A DNA stretch of 64,000 nucleotides from Triplophysa rosa (taxonomy: Eukaryota > Chordata > Actinopteri > Cypriniformes > Nemacheilidae): NCBI RefSeq assembly GCF_024868665.1, contig NW_026634123.1, positions 1,162 to 65,161 of the forward strand, given 5' to 3'. The notes below the pieces were generated by a model. That model had not been told where the DNA came from. It worked only from the letters and a program-made list of their open reading frames with translations, and ran no database searches. Position 1 is the first letter of the stretch; each line of letters begins with the position of its first letter. Position numbers and translations under genes: made by a program. Below are positions 1-14,000 of this stretch, piece by piece.

Positions 1-360
1 ACTCCATGCCACGCCGCATTGCTGCAGTAATTCAGGCAAAAGGAGCCCCAACTAAGTATTGAGTGCTGTACATGCTCATACTTTTCATGTTCATACTTTT
101 CAGTTGGCCAAGATTTCTAAAAATCCTTTCTTTGTATTGGTCTTAAGTAATATTCTAATTTTCTGAGATACTGAATTTGGGATTTTCATTAGTTGTCAGT
201 TATAATCATCAAATTAAATGAAATAAACATTTGAAATATATCAGTCTGTGTGTAATGAATGAATATAATATACAAGTTTCACTTTTTGAATGGAATTAGT
301 GAAATAAATCAACTTTTTGATGATATTCTAATTATATGACCAGCACCTGTACATATTTAA
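1..360 (+). mobile_element. 3' end of a Tc1/mariner-like element (window edge)
   Basis: A reading frame open from the window edge ends at a TGA at 60-62. Its tail reads SMPRRIAAVIQAKGAPTKY, which has the character of a Tc1-like transposase C-terminus (basic SMPRR, then a K/G-rich end). It is followed by about 290 bases of AT-rich sequence of the kind found at the end of such elements. The rest of the element lies left of the window. Family assignment rests on this short tail only. Confidence 0.5.
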
Positions 361-890
361 ACAGTATCTGAATATTTCGTTAGCTGTTAGCGGTTAAGCG
401 CTAATTTCTTGTTAGGAAATAATACATTTGCCAGATTCCGTGTCATTCCGTGTTGTACAGCAAATTCTGTTTTTATGCCTGGATTCCTCTATTCCGTCCG
501 CGTTTTCCGCATTGCGGAAATCATAGGGCTCTATGTATGTCACGTGAGGTATCGGTCTTTGGTATCTGTGTGTCATTACGAGTACATGAGCTTGGTATCG
601 GGCCGATACCGGTATCGGTGCATCCCTAATGTTTATTGCTGATAACAAAGTATTATTTTTTAGGTAAATCAACAGTAATGCATTCCTGATGACATTCTTG
701 TAAGGAGAGACCGGTTTGACTGAAAGTAAGGTGTGTTTTTGTTGCTTGCCTATACATGAGTTAACCGAATGTAGTAATTCTGCAAAGTCATGTCAGCAAA
801 TTGAAATGAAATAATATGATGATGATGAAGTGAATAAATACTACACACTGTTCAAATATCTGTAAAAACAGGGCATGTGCCGTCTTAAAG
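361..890. other. No gene seen; probable repeat remnant
   Basis: Both strands carry short open frames but nothing resembling a known protein. The stretch 540-630 is rich in GGTATCGG-type motifs ending in GGTGCATCCCTAA, which suggests the terminus of an old DNA transposon. The remainder is AT-rich and featureless to the eye. Confidence 0.4.
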
Positions 891-1275
891 GGATAGTTCA
901 CCCAAAAATGAAAATTCTGTCATGATCAAGTTGATCCAAACCTGTATAAATTACTTTGTTCCGGCGAACACGGAGGAATATATTTGGAAGAATGTTTGCA
1001 ATTTTCAGTTCTGGGACGTCATTCACTACCTTAGTAGGAAACATTCAAATGGTACTTAAGGGTGCACCAGAACGGTTTGCTTTCCGAAATTCTTCAAAAT
1101 ATCTCATTTTGTGTTCACCAGAAAAACAAAAATTTCTACTATGGTAGTGAATGATGTCCCAGAAATGAAAATTGCGAACATTCTTTCAAATATATTTCTC
1201 TGTTCAACAAAACATAGAAATGTACAACGATTTGGAACAACTTAAGGGTAAGTAAATGACATTTTTGGGTGGGGA
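891..1275. repeat. Dispersed palindromic MITE-like repeat, copy 1
   Basis: It begins AAAGGGATAGTTCACCC and carries the inverted form of related sequence towards its other end (ACAACTTAAGGGTAAGTAAATGACA). Related copies in this window are at 9358-9655, 42733-43102 and 59278-59690, with a short end piece near 18034-18065. Copies share the block 'GTTCCAAACCTGTATAAATT' and a central block around 'TTCTTCAAAATATCTC'. The short coding-looking frame inside it (956-1147) follows from the repeat and is not a gene. Confidence 0.7.
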
Positions 1276-1410
1276 AGGAATTTTCCATACTAATTTTTAG
1301 AGCTGCAGTGCATTTTATTGTTAACAGAAATTTACTTGCCGAAAATTACCAGCACATTTCTCTTTTTTGAAGGGCAGGTGTCCTGTCACTTTAAAAATAA
1401 GATGACTCAC

Positions 1411-1493
1411 TTGGCCATGATCCGCCTCACATTACTGGCAAACAACGCAGGATCTTTCTTCTCTTCCTCTGATGGGGTGTATGTGGGGAGATA
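1411..1493 (-). pseudogene. Isolated LPCAT-like exon (lysophosphatidylcholine acyltransferase)
   Basis: On the minus strand an 83-nt segment sits between a good acceptor (pyrimidine-rich tract then CTAG) and a donor (AA|GTGAGT). It translates as YLPTYTPSEEEKKDPALFAS followed by NVRRIMA. This closely matches the segment of LPCAT1/LPCAT2 just after the acyltransferase domain (FLPxYxPSEEEKxxPxLFAS...VRRxMA). I found no other LPCAT exon within several kb on either side. It is either an orphan exon carried in by rearrangement, or part of an LPCAT gene with very long introns whose neighbours lie outside the window. Splice sites and frame are intact, so decay is not proven; 'pseudogene' is a placeholder for an exon without a visible gene. 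Confidence 0.5.
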
Positions 1494-2211
1494 CTAGACA
1501 GACAACATTTCATTTACTAATTCATAGCATAATATCATTCAAATATCAGTATTTCACAAAGCGCTCACCTCTATTTCTATGGAATTGTGTAACTGGCATA
1601 ACGTCAGCCACAAAATCTCAAATCTGAAAGGAAAACATTGGGATTTTAGTTTCACGCGCATACGAATTTCCCCCTTTTTTCGTGTCAGTCAGAACGACTT
1701 TTTTTCGTGTCACCCAGCACGACTTTCAATCTAACGTATTTTATATGCGATATCTTTCACGCGATCTGATGATCCCATTTCCTACTATCTCATTGGTATG
1801 TTTTCTTATGATTTGACTTTTCCCCTGTGACGTTAGGTTTAGGGGCGGGGTTAGGGGAGCCATTTGTCGTTGTTTTGCCACCTTGTGAAACTCGCGTTTT
1901 TAGCTAAATTTGCCTTTGAGGCTGTGATTTTAGGGTTTGGGGTGAAGTAAGGTGATGGTTAGCCACATCCTAAAATGTGTACTACTAAATATACAGTCAT
2001 GGCCAAAATTGTTGGCACCCTGAAATTTTTCCAGAAAATCAAGTATTTCTCACAGAAAAGTATTGCATTAACACATGTTTTGCTATACACATGTTTATTC
2101 CCTTTGTGTGTATTGGAACAAAACAAAAAAAAGGAGGGAAAAAAGCAAATTTTACATAATGTCACACAAAACTCCAAAAATGGCCTGGACAAAATTATTG
2201 GCACCCTTAAC

Positions 2212-3788
<1,577 letters not shown>

Positions 3789-4169
3789 GCTTAGTCTTTG
3801 CATTGTGTGTCTGTGTGTGCCACACTAAGTAAACTTCTCTCCTTTTTATCTGCTTTCAGGTGTGATTTTTATATCACACCTGTTACTTGCCCCAGGTGAG
3901 TTTAAAGGAGCATCACATGCTTGAAACAATCTTATTTATCCACAATTTTGAAAGGGTGCCAATAATTTTGTCCAGCCCATTTTTGGAGTTTTGTGTGACA
4001 TTGTCAAATTTGCTTTTTTCCTCCTTTTTTTTTGTTTTGTTCCAATACACACAAAGGGAATAAACATGTGTATAGCAAAACATGTGTTAATGCAATACTT
4101 TTCTGTGAGAAATACTTGATTTTCTGGAAAAATTTCAGGGGTGCCAACAATTTTGGCCATGACTGTATA

Positions 4170-4765
4170 TATAGTTAGGGCCATAAATATTTGGACAGAG
4201 GCACATTTTTTGTTATTTTAGCTGTGTATTAATATGTTTTCGAGTTACAGTTTTATAATAGATATTGTCTTAAAGTGCACACTCTCAGCTTTATTTAGAG
4301 TGTATTCACATCCAGATTAGCTGAAGGATTTAGGAATTACAGCTCTTTAATATGAAGCGCCCCCCTTTTTCAAGGGACCAAAAGTAATTGGACAGTTGAA
4401 TAAAAATCTGTTTTATTCACATGTATGGGATTTTCCTTAAATAATTTTGTCATAAATGAAGAATGTTAAAGGTCTGGAGTTGATTCTACATGTGGTGTTT
4501 GCATTTGGAAGCTGTTGCTGTGAACCCACATCATGGGGTTCAGGGAGATCTCCATGCAAGTGAAACAGACCATAGTTAGATTTCAAAAACACTACACATC
4601 CGTCAGAAAGATGCCAGGAACATTAAGAGCGGCCAAATCAACAATTTGGGACATTCTGGGGGGAAAAAAACACACCGCTGAGCTCAGTAACAAAACAATC
4701 CTAGGTGTCCATATGAGATCAAAGTGGTGGATGATGACATTATCCTCTCCATGATGAAGAAAAAC
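4170..4765 (+). mobile_element. Second Tc1-like fragment
   Basis: It begins just past the first element with GTTAGGGCCATAAATATTTGG, the type of terminus seen on another group of fish Tc1 elements. The short ORF at 4533-4754 contains fragments such as KQTIVRFQKHY and LRAAKSTIWDIL that could derive from a transposase N-terminus. No catalytic domain or second terminus is visible. This is a remnant. Confidence 0.45.
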
Positions 4766-5714
4766 ACCTTCACAACTTCCATACTAGCTACATATTAGCT
4801 GTGTCATTGTTTATCTGGAACCGCTTTAATATTGTACTCGTCCAGTTACTTGAGAGAGAGAGCGCGTTGGAGCTGAAACTGGAGAGCGAGCGAGCGAGAG
4901 CGCGTTTTATTCTTTTACTCGATGATGAATAAACTTTCAGTTAATCCGCGGGTCACATGCGTTCCGCACCGGAGAGCACGATCCGTACGGATCACGGATC
5001 TTCCCGCGATCCGTTTCACCACGACACCACAGCAGAGAGGAAGAGAAAACGCACGTTGTAGAGTTGTTTGTCCATTTAGGGCTGCTGTACAAAACATGGC
5101 GGCGAATTCAATGTATGTAGGGCCGCTCTGTACGTAGATCTAAATAGCTTATTCTAATTTATTACAAACTTAATGGTTCATTACGTAAGGTCTTTATACA
5201 CCTCTGAAGAAATAGTTTTGTATATTATATTGTATTTCTGTCAATAGATCCTCATAAAAATGCTGTATTGTTCCTTTAAATAGCATCTTTATTTTCTTTC
5301 TTTCTTTATTATTTTAGCATTATACATATACAGTATATATTATCGTACAGCACCTTATATTTACTGAAGAACTGATTAGTTTGTCTGTGTTCAGTTCAGC
5401 TGCCTGTGTGTGCAACCATTTTAAGTCATCGAAAAAGAACATGGCGGCCTCCTGGGGTTAAAATGAATATTACATTTAGGTTTTTTAAAGAATTGAAAAT
5501 ATTTGATGTGTTTCTAATGACAAATCCTAGTAAGGCTATTACAACGTATTAAGCCATACATCTCTCTATACACTGGGTTCCCTTTAATAAAAAAGAACAG
5601 ATAGGGCAGCCCGGGAATATGTGGGAGTTTGAGTTAGAATTGCAAGCTCTGTAATTCTGTGGAGCTTAATAATTTTCTGTTGCACTGCTGCACAAAACCA
5701 AATGTTACACTTAC
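4766..5714. other. No gene seen; G/C-rich repeat-like stretch and AT-rich flank
   Basis: 4850-5110 is rich in GAGAGAGAGCGCG and GAGCGAGCGAG tracts and contains ATCCGTACGGATCACGGATC, giving the look of a dispersed repeat with a small hairpin. 5110-5714 is AT-rich. I searched the minus strand here for the next wdr4 exon (family motif around SPDDRFILTADRDEKIR) and did not find it. Confidence 0.4.
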
Positions 5715-7344
5715 CACAGCCAATAACATAGAGACATGTCCCAGATGTAGCTCTCCTGGTTTTTGTGGCTCCAGAATGGAGAATGAATACACATCACCAG
5801 ACTTATCAGCCACATAGATTTCATCTTCAGTCTGAGTAAATACAACAGATGTGCATCTCCGCATAACCCACCTACAAGAAAATAACCACAGTCTTAATAA
5901 AATCTGAAATAGTTAATCATTTTACACACTCTCGTGTCACATGTGACACGCTTTCTTATGTGAAACACATAAGCACAACCTTCCTTTCTGGAAAACATCT
6001 GAAATCAAATATAATGCCATTACATGTTGTTTGCCAGACATTTTTATCCAAAGGCTGAATTTTAAACCAACAACCTACTAAAAAGCTCTACCAGTTTCAG
6101 GTTTGACATAAATAATATGGGTAATGCCATTTACATAGTTCAGTTTTAAGCTTTGGGGGGGGTCTATTTTTCATTAAATACTTTTGAGACTTTTTTTTCT
6201 ATTTGAAGATTGACAACCCCAGTCAACAATATGAAAGAACACTGAATTTCATTATAAAGAAAAGAGTGGTTGGGGTATGTTCCCATTTCAAGGAAGAAAG
6301 TGTTTGGAACAAGCTAAAACGTAGTAAATAATCACTATTATAGAGAGAGCGGGCCGTTACCGTGTGCTAATGCACTGCCACGATGGCTCAGTAGAGAAAA
6401 GAACAAGACGTTTGTGGTCATCTGTGAGTGCTACATATTTGCCGGATGCTGAGACAGAAAATGCAAGAATCTTATCACTGTCCTTCTCTGATCCTCCTCC
6501 ACTGAAATACAGAAATAAAAGTTTTAGAATTTCAAACCCTCCTAAAATATGAAATACACAAACACTCAAAATTCATTACACAGCACTCGTAAATGAAAAA
6601 GTTACCTTTTCTCATCGCCATCAGCTTCCTCTGGTCTTTTCTCTGCTTTTGCACAGTCAAACATAAACAAATCCCTATCAGAAGTAGATCAAGTGGAGTG
6701 AGTTACCATGTTAACCAGTTAACATGCCATTTCTCTTTATGTACATGTATAACTTACAAGAATGTATAAAACAAAAACATGCCAGTCTAGAAAAGCACAA
6801 GTACACAAATAGTTTTTTGGTATTCTTATTTTGTGGCCTTTTATGCTTGGATAAAATAATATAATCAGATTTCGAAAGTACCTTTGATTTTATGATACAA
6901 CATGCGTGCATTATGACATTTCCAAGTCCATTCAAATGGATAACTGTGTTAAGTTACTCAATAAATTTAATTATTTCTGTTATTTATAAATTAATATGGA
7001 AGAACGAGCATTTGTCAGTTTATATAAACTTGATATTAATGCTCTACATGCGCAGGTCCTTCCACTCATGTATGCACTATGGGTCTGAGATTAACGCAAT
7101 TTCAATCCTCTATAAGTATGTACTATACATGTGGCAGAATTGACTATAAAGCAGACTTTGACTAACGTTATAAATTAAAGCACTCATTAATGTAACAGTA
7201 CACGTTCGTGCAAATATCTAATTAAATTCAATGCTAAATAGGATATAGGTCAGCTACTCACCTTGTCTTTTTAAGATTTATTGCAATTAAAGTACTAGAA
7301 CAGCTTGAAACAAACCAGTCTCCTTTTGAACGCACTACTGCCAT
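5715..7344 (-). CDS. wdr4: WDR4, tRNA (m7G46) methyltransferase non-catalytic subunit, 5' part
   Basis: Four coding exons on the minus strand: 7344-7262, 6674-6606, 6501-6361 and 5871-5715, with consistent phases 2, 2, 2 and 0. They give the first 150 residues. WDR4 is a beta-propeller protein that partners METTL1 to form m7G at tRNA position 46. The protein starts [19 protein letters not shown]. It then has the acidic/basic insertion of the family ([18 protein letters not shown]), the repeat [20 protein letters not shown], and the diagnostic block [16 protein letters not shown]...[10 protein letters not shown], close to human WDR4. The remaining roughly 260 residues should lie to the left but were not found. 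Exon 4 ends at a clean donor (GTG|GTAAGT), so either a long intron carries the gene out of the window or the 3' part is lost. It is head-to-head with the next gene, as WDR4 and NDUFV3 are in human. Confidence 0.88.
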
Positions 7345-8030
7345 GATGACTATTGCTCACATGTGAGTAAGTCAGTCGCACGTTTAATACGTCATACGCA
7401 TAAACGTGCAGGAATTTGTCACGAGAAAGTCGCCATTACTGTACGAGTTAAAAGGGAATAATATATATCGGCGTGTTCGATTTAAACTCCTGGTTTACAG
7501 TGGGAATGTTTAATGATGCTTTTCATAAGCGTTAAGTGAATCCTTTGTGGGAAAAAATGTAACCATTTAAATATTAATAGAAACACAGGGGGGGCGTGTG
7601 CGAGGGGGCGTGAACGTTATGCAAGAACAGTATTTAAAACACAGCTAACGTTAAAGTTTTTGTATTCTTATTACTTTGAGCTCAATTGTATCTGTCGTTT
7701 AAGACAAACTGGAACTTTGATTTAAATAGATCTGAAATTCAGGTAATAATATCTGCACCGAACAAACATTATCCAGAAAATCTGAGTATTTCACATGGAT
7801 ATGTGCTATTCTATTTATCATGTAACGTTTGCGCGTAACGATCATTCATCATTGTTCAATGTGTGTTGTTGCATTAGCCTACATCTGTTGCTGTCCGGTC
7901 CACGAATAACAGGCTTTCTCGTTCTGTTTATGAAGCAACTATTGCTTGTTTTTCAAAGGGAGACGTCAGGTTTTGTGATGCATAATGTCGATGCGACTGT
8001 TTTCTTCATAGGCATACAGCAGCAAAGAAC
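7345..8030. promoter_or_regulatory. Bidirectional intergenic region, wdr4 and ndufv3-like gene
   Basis: 686 bases separate the wdr4 start (minus) from the start of the ndufv3/F6 gene (plus). The right half contains a G-rich tract (GGGGGGGCGTGTGCGAGGGGGCG at about 7588-7610) and GACGTCA-like sites (TACGTCATACGC near 7390; GAGACGTCAGG near 7962). A shared promoter is inferred from the divergent layout; no start site can be read. Confidence 0.5.
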
Positions 8031-11000
8031 ATGGCAGTCTCCTTGCTTAGGGTAGGACGAATTGGAACGCTTAAGGTAATATAATAATTTTTGCGACATT
8101 AATAATATGCATGCATGTTTTAGTGATTTACAAGCACATTTAATCATGTGATTGGCGGAAAGTGCGCAGACCTGAGTCCATCTGTGGAAAACTAGTTCAC
8201 GTGGCAAATCACTGTGACATTAAATCCACTCAGACTGGATTTATGACATATCTTATACAGCTGAGTATAAACAGTATTAGAAATATTCCTGGAATTACAT
8301 ATGAATTTAACTCAACGTCGATGGGAACACGATGTACTTTCTGCTGAATACGCTCTTGAGACTACTGCAAATACTTGTGGAAACGGTTTACACCTCAATA
8401 TAATGAGTATGCAATATATTTTAGTCTGTTTTTTGAACTGCTGTGTTTTGGTTCCTCTTGTTTGATAGTCTCTGCTGGCAGAGAGTTCTGTAAGAGTTCC
8501 TGTTGTCACTCTGAGCACAAAATCTGGGGACAAGAAGTCCAAAAAGCCCAGCAAAGGTGAATGTTTCGTACATATATCTTACGTTTAATATTTTCTAATA
8601 TAATTGGTGTTATTTATTCATTTTGGGGGGATGGAAGTCTCTGTAGATGTAATCTCAATGCCATACGTGGGACAACTGAGGTTTTTTAAAAGAGACCCCT
8701 GACATCTTCATGCATGCCCTCTGACCTCAGCTGTAGTTTCTAAACCTGCAGTAGATTTTGTTCAGTCTCTAGCTGTGCCATACAGGAATAACACCATGCA
8801 AATAAACATGCATACTAAATGAATGTTCTACAGTGTACAGTACATATTGTTTTGTAACATTCACTGACAAAATTCAATTGTTGTTAAATCAGACCAATGC
8901 TTTACATTTACATTTATTCATTTGGCAGATGCTCCAAAGCGATTTACAAGTAGGAGAGCATATAAACATTTTGTCAACACGCTAAACAGTACCGTTAGTT
9001 TACAATCCTTACTAGGAGGATTAAAGCTGGAGTAAGCAAGGGAGAGAATGAACAACAAGATTTTTTTTCAAGACACAAGACAGACAGTTATTGGTTAGTC
9101 AAATAAATGCGGAGCCGGTATGTTTTGAGCTGTTTTTTTAAAAGTTGTGATGGATGCTGCAGTTCGGGTGGAGGCTGGCAGTTCATTCCACCACAGGGGA
9201 ACGGAATGAGTAAAGGTTTTGGCAAGCAATTTGGTGCCTCGCTGTGATGGAACAACCAGAATACTACAATATATATTTAATTCTTTACCAAGAGACTTAA
9301 GTATAGCTATAGACAGAACACATTTGTTTGTGATCTTCCAATAAGAAATATCAATACTTAAAGGGATTACCCACCCAAACATTTTAATTCTGTCATCATT
9401 TACTCACCCTCGAGTTGTTCCAGTCTGTATTAATTTATTTTTTCTGATGAACACAGAAAAAGATTTTTGGAAGAAATTATTATTATTATTACTATGGGAG
9501 TCAATGGTGGCCAAGAACTGTTTGGCTTCAAGCATTCTTCCAAATATTTTTCTCTGTGTTCATCAGTGCAAATAAATTTACACAGATTTGGAACAACATG
9601 AGGGTTTGTAAATGAAGACAGAATTTTCATTTTTGAGTGAACTGCTCCTTTATGTAAATATGTAGTTAAGTAGAGTATCAGGTACATCAAATCAAAAAGT
9701 ATATTTGATTTGTAAAGGATTGCATTTTTTGGAGAGCTTTGTCATTAAACAAAGTTTAAGTGAGATTTCTCAGACTTGTTAGTTTTATACTTATATGAGT
9801 TTTTATACTCATAGTTCTGAGAAAATTGGGTGTTATATCACTGCCTATGAATTATAAATATAAAAAAACTTTACTAACATGTCACAACACCCCAAAAGAC
9901 AGAAAGATGATTTTGCTAGGTTGGAATGAGGATAAACAGGATCCCGTTATCAAACAATATCATTACACTTGTATAAGAGGAATGAAACATTCATATGAAA
10001 ATATAGAAATTGATGGGTTTTTTTCTAAAGCATCGATTTCTGTTTGGATTTTCACATGTAAAGGAAACTTTGTATTAAATAATACAGGTTATATTGGTCA
10101 TGTGTAGGAAGATAACCTTATGACCCACTCCCCATAGTTGTCTTTGTTTGGTCTTTGTTTCTACACATGACAGTGTCTGAGAAAGAGCACATCATGTGGT
10201 GGTATACTGGCAGATGTTCATTTCATGCTAAGTGGTATATTTGGACCTCTTATACAGTATATAGACCCTTGGCTTACAGTATATATGCCACATTGACATC
10301 ACAATCAAGGACTATGCTGCATGAATGAGCATTTATAGTTTAAGCCACTCCTTTTGTTCATTGAAGAGAATCTGATAAAGCCAAAGGGCTGGGATGTGAC
10401 TCCTGGCAAAAATAAGTTTTTATGGTTAGTTTTAATGTTAAAATGTAAGGTTTTTGCTTTAAGATATCCAAAAACCACTAGCACAATGTTATATATTTTG
10501 TTTACTTGTGTCATTAGACACATACATTATCCCAAATGTTTCCAACAATGTTTGAATTCATAGAAATTCGCAATTTAACTGTGTAACCAGTGTGTGCCTG
10601 TAATAAATGTAAATGTTCCTCCTTGTTGCCCCTGTTAATGGTGTCGTGACTTTTATCTTCCATTTTTACTTTTACTGTCTTAGAAATCTTAGGTGTTCAA
10701 CTTCATGCTTTGCAGAATGCTAATAATGATAGTTGTAATAATGAATAATGATAGTTGTATAGCACACCACTGTTGTTTCCATTAAGCCACTCTGGCTTAC
10801 GTTGTAAAACTTAATTTCATATAGGAATGTAATTTATGAGTCCCATTGTATTGCTTCCCATCAGCAGTGGAGGTGAAGACAACAGCACTTCCTTTACAGT
10901 TTATCAAGCTACACTTTTGTTGTTGTTTTGCGACCTCTAGTGGTGTATTTAAACAAATATTTAACAACTAAATTATTGTATGCTACTTTTTTCTTTATCA

Positions 11001-14000
11001 TAAACAATTCATATAAGGAGAACACAATTCCTTTAATATGAGTGAGTTTTTTGGGCCCGTGCTTTTTTAAAATCATTTTGTAACTTAGCCGGGGATTTTT
11101 TTGTTTTTATAGCCCCGCTTTGTCGGTCCTTCCGCTTTATCATCAATAGCATTAAATTGACGTCTTACACCCGTGCATATCACGTCTTTGTGGGGCAAGG
11201 GCATTGATAGATAAGCGCATGGCTGAAGCAGGGGAGACTAAATAGTGACTGGATGCGCTGCTTGCGCAATATAACATTTCTGCGCATTCAATTTATAATG
11301 CGCAAAAAATATATAGGCTATTGATCAGTTTGGCAGTCGCACCGGTGCGACCATAAAGAAAAATATTTGGTCGCAGTCTAGAGCCTTGAATAACTTTTTT
11401 GTTCTATCAACTAGGGCTGGGCAATATGGCAAAAAAGTAAACTCGATAGTTTTTTCTATATTGATCGATAACGATATTTATTTCAATATATATTTAAAAA
11501 ACAGTTTATTACCAAAAGTTAACCTTTAACCAGTTAAAATTCAATTAAATGAATGCACTGTTGCAACACAGAGGATATTAGGCCATAAACAACATGTACC
11601 AGTTCATTCAGTCTCATTTTGACTCAATTGACTCGTTAAGTAAAAGAAGTGTTCATTCAGTACATTCAACCAATGAAAGGGCTCCGTTACTGTGTACATT
11701 CGAACGCTATTGGCTCAGCACCTGCGCACATACATAACGCTGCAATAATAGGCTGATGCGGCGCCGCAAGATCCGACAGGCGGATGACATGAAAATACCG
11801 CGAGAGCGATTCGAAAAACGATAAAAAGTTTGCTTTCGAATCGCTCTCACGGTACTTTCATGTGATCCGCCTGTCGGATCTTGCGGCGCCGCATCAAGTC
11901 GAACAAGCCTATTATTGCAGCGTTATGTATGTGCGCAGGTGCTGAGCCAATAGCGTTCGAATGTACACAGTAACGGAGCCCTTTCATTGGTTGAATGTAC
12001 TGAATGAACACTTCTTTTACTTAACGAGTCAATTGAGTCATCCGCTTGTCTGATCTTGCGGCGCCGCATCAAGTCGAACAAGCCTATAGTCTTGCTCGAG
12101 TGGTGGGATTCATTCAATGCATTCAGTGAACCTTAGTCTTTCAAAAAGACATCTCACATAAACTGTAGTACATTTCTTTAATCATGCAAGCATCTTACAT
12201 ACAAGGTTCAATATTTTAATGTGCACACAAACTCACTTCATAACATCTGTAATCTGTACAGGGCAGAGCTGGTTTGTTTCATAAGCACCAACTCATGTTA
12301 GCAGATATGTTAACGAGGGATATAAAAACGTTTGTGCTTGAGTTTCGAAGTAACTCGCTTGCAATTGCGCCTCAATTTTGTTTTGTTTAACCGGCGATTG
12401 CGAAAAAAATAAGACACTTGATAAACCGCGTGATGACAACTCGAGGTTAGTTTCAGCTTTGTTTCCGCTTCCAGTCATGTTTTCCTCCTCATGTCGAGTT
12501 TTCTTTGGCAAGTGCAGTATGAAATGGACTTTGTACTTTGACGCGCATGATAAAAGCTGCATGCTGACTGACTGTTGTTGCGTTTATTTCTGCGTTCTGT
12601 TAAAACTGTAAGATTAATCCATATCGAGTCAAAATGCCAATAGCTTATCATCGTTTTTGAAATACATTCTATCGCGATTCGATATGATATCGTTTATCGG
12701 CAGAGCCCTACTATCAACTCCGCCGCCTGGAAGAGATTTAAATGTCGATGCAAGAGTTCCTTTCTCCATTCAGTAAAGGTGTTCCTGGTTCATGTGCGTG
12801 CTTCAGCCTTCTGTGACCCATGGTTTGTCTGTACATTTCATAGCCAGTGAGCAATGGACTTTTGAAATAGTTTTTATTTTTTTTACGTTTTTTAATACTT
12901 AAAAAAACTGCCTTAGTGCACGATAAAATAATTGTTGGCATTAAATAATTAATGCGTAACGCGTTAACTTGCCCAGCCCTATTATTAAGTAATCCGATTT
13001 TTGTAGAGGGGAGTAAAAATGACAATTTTCACCTTAAACTTGGAGCCAAATTAGAAGGGGAAAATGACGAGAATTATGCCAGCATCATTATTTTATTTTT
13101 ACACAGAGATTGGTCTATTAGTAAAATCTGCTGTCTTTAGCAATCCTTATTGCATTTTATGCCATCGGTGACAGCTCAAATAGAAGGAAAAGACATTTTT
13201 CTCTACATTTTTGGGGGAACTACATTTATAAGGCCTACCCTGATAGCACACATCCATCTGGCTTACGTCTATTTGACATCTGCATTTACATCTGCAAGAC
13301 ATCTACAATACATTGTTTGCTCATCTGCAATACGTCTCGGAGATGTCTGCTGTCAGACGTCATATAGACCTCTAGAAGATGTCTGTAAGATGTTTATGAT
13401 TTAGAATGGATGTAAAGCAGCTCTTTCTAAGATGTTTAGCAGATGTTTTTAAGCAGCAGATCTCCAGATCTTTAGCAGATGTATTACAGACGTTCAGACG
13501 TCTCCGAGACATATTGCAGATGAGCAAACTACGTATTGCAGATGTCTTGCAGATGTAAATGCAGACGTCAAATAGATGTAAGCCAGATGGATTGTGCTAT
13601 CTGGGTATATGGTTCAGTCCTAGAGATATGAGGATCTAAATATGGCTTCATGAGTAAACTGTAAAAATAAACGCATTTTCAGACATCAAAATCCAATTGT
13701 GGATCAATCTGCAAAAATCTGGTACTCTAAAATAATTTCAGTAGTAGAACAACCCTTAACTGGACAAATTCTACTGCCACTGCTACCTGAGCAGCCTCAT
13801 AGCGGCTACAACCACACTCTGTAAGTTCTGTGTTCGGTTTGGTACACACAGCCAGACCCATCCCCTTCCTGCGGAAGAGTGCAACATGGTTTCCAAACAA
13901 CTTTTCTGAATTCCCCGGTTCCATCAGCTTGGTAAACAAATTCACAATACAGCAACATTATTTACAACACTGGAAACAGACAATTGCGCTTATCAACAAC

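Noticed and set aside
409..672. Overlapping 77- and 86-codon ORFs on both strands
   Set aside because: They cover a probable transposon terminus with GGTATCGG repeats and have no protein character.
9826..10107. A 93-codon ORF in the chimeric gene's intron
   Set aside because: No family similarity, no splice-site support, and an AT-rich composition typical of chance frames here.
13238..13605. AGATGT-rich repeats that might suggest a CRISPR-like array
   Set aside because: The units are irregular, there are no constant spacers, and the whole is a symmetrical MITE in a vertebrate genome.
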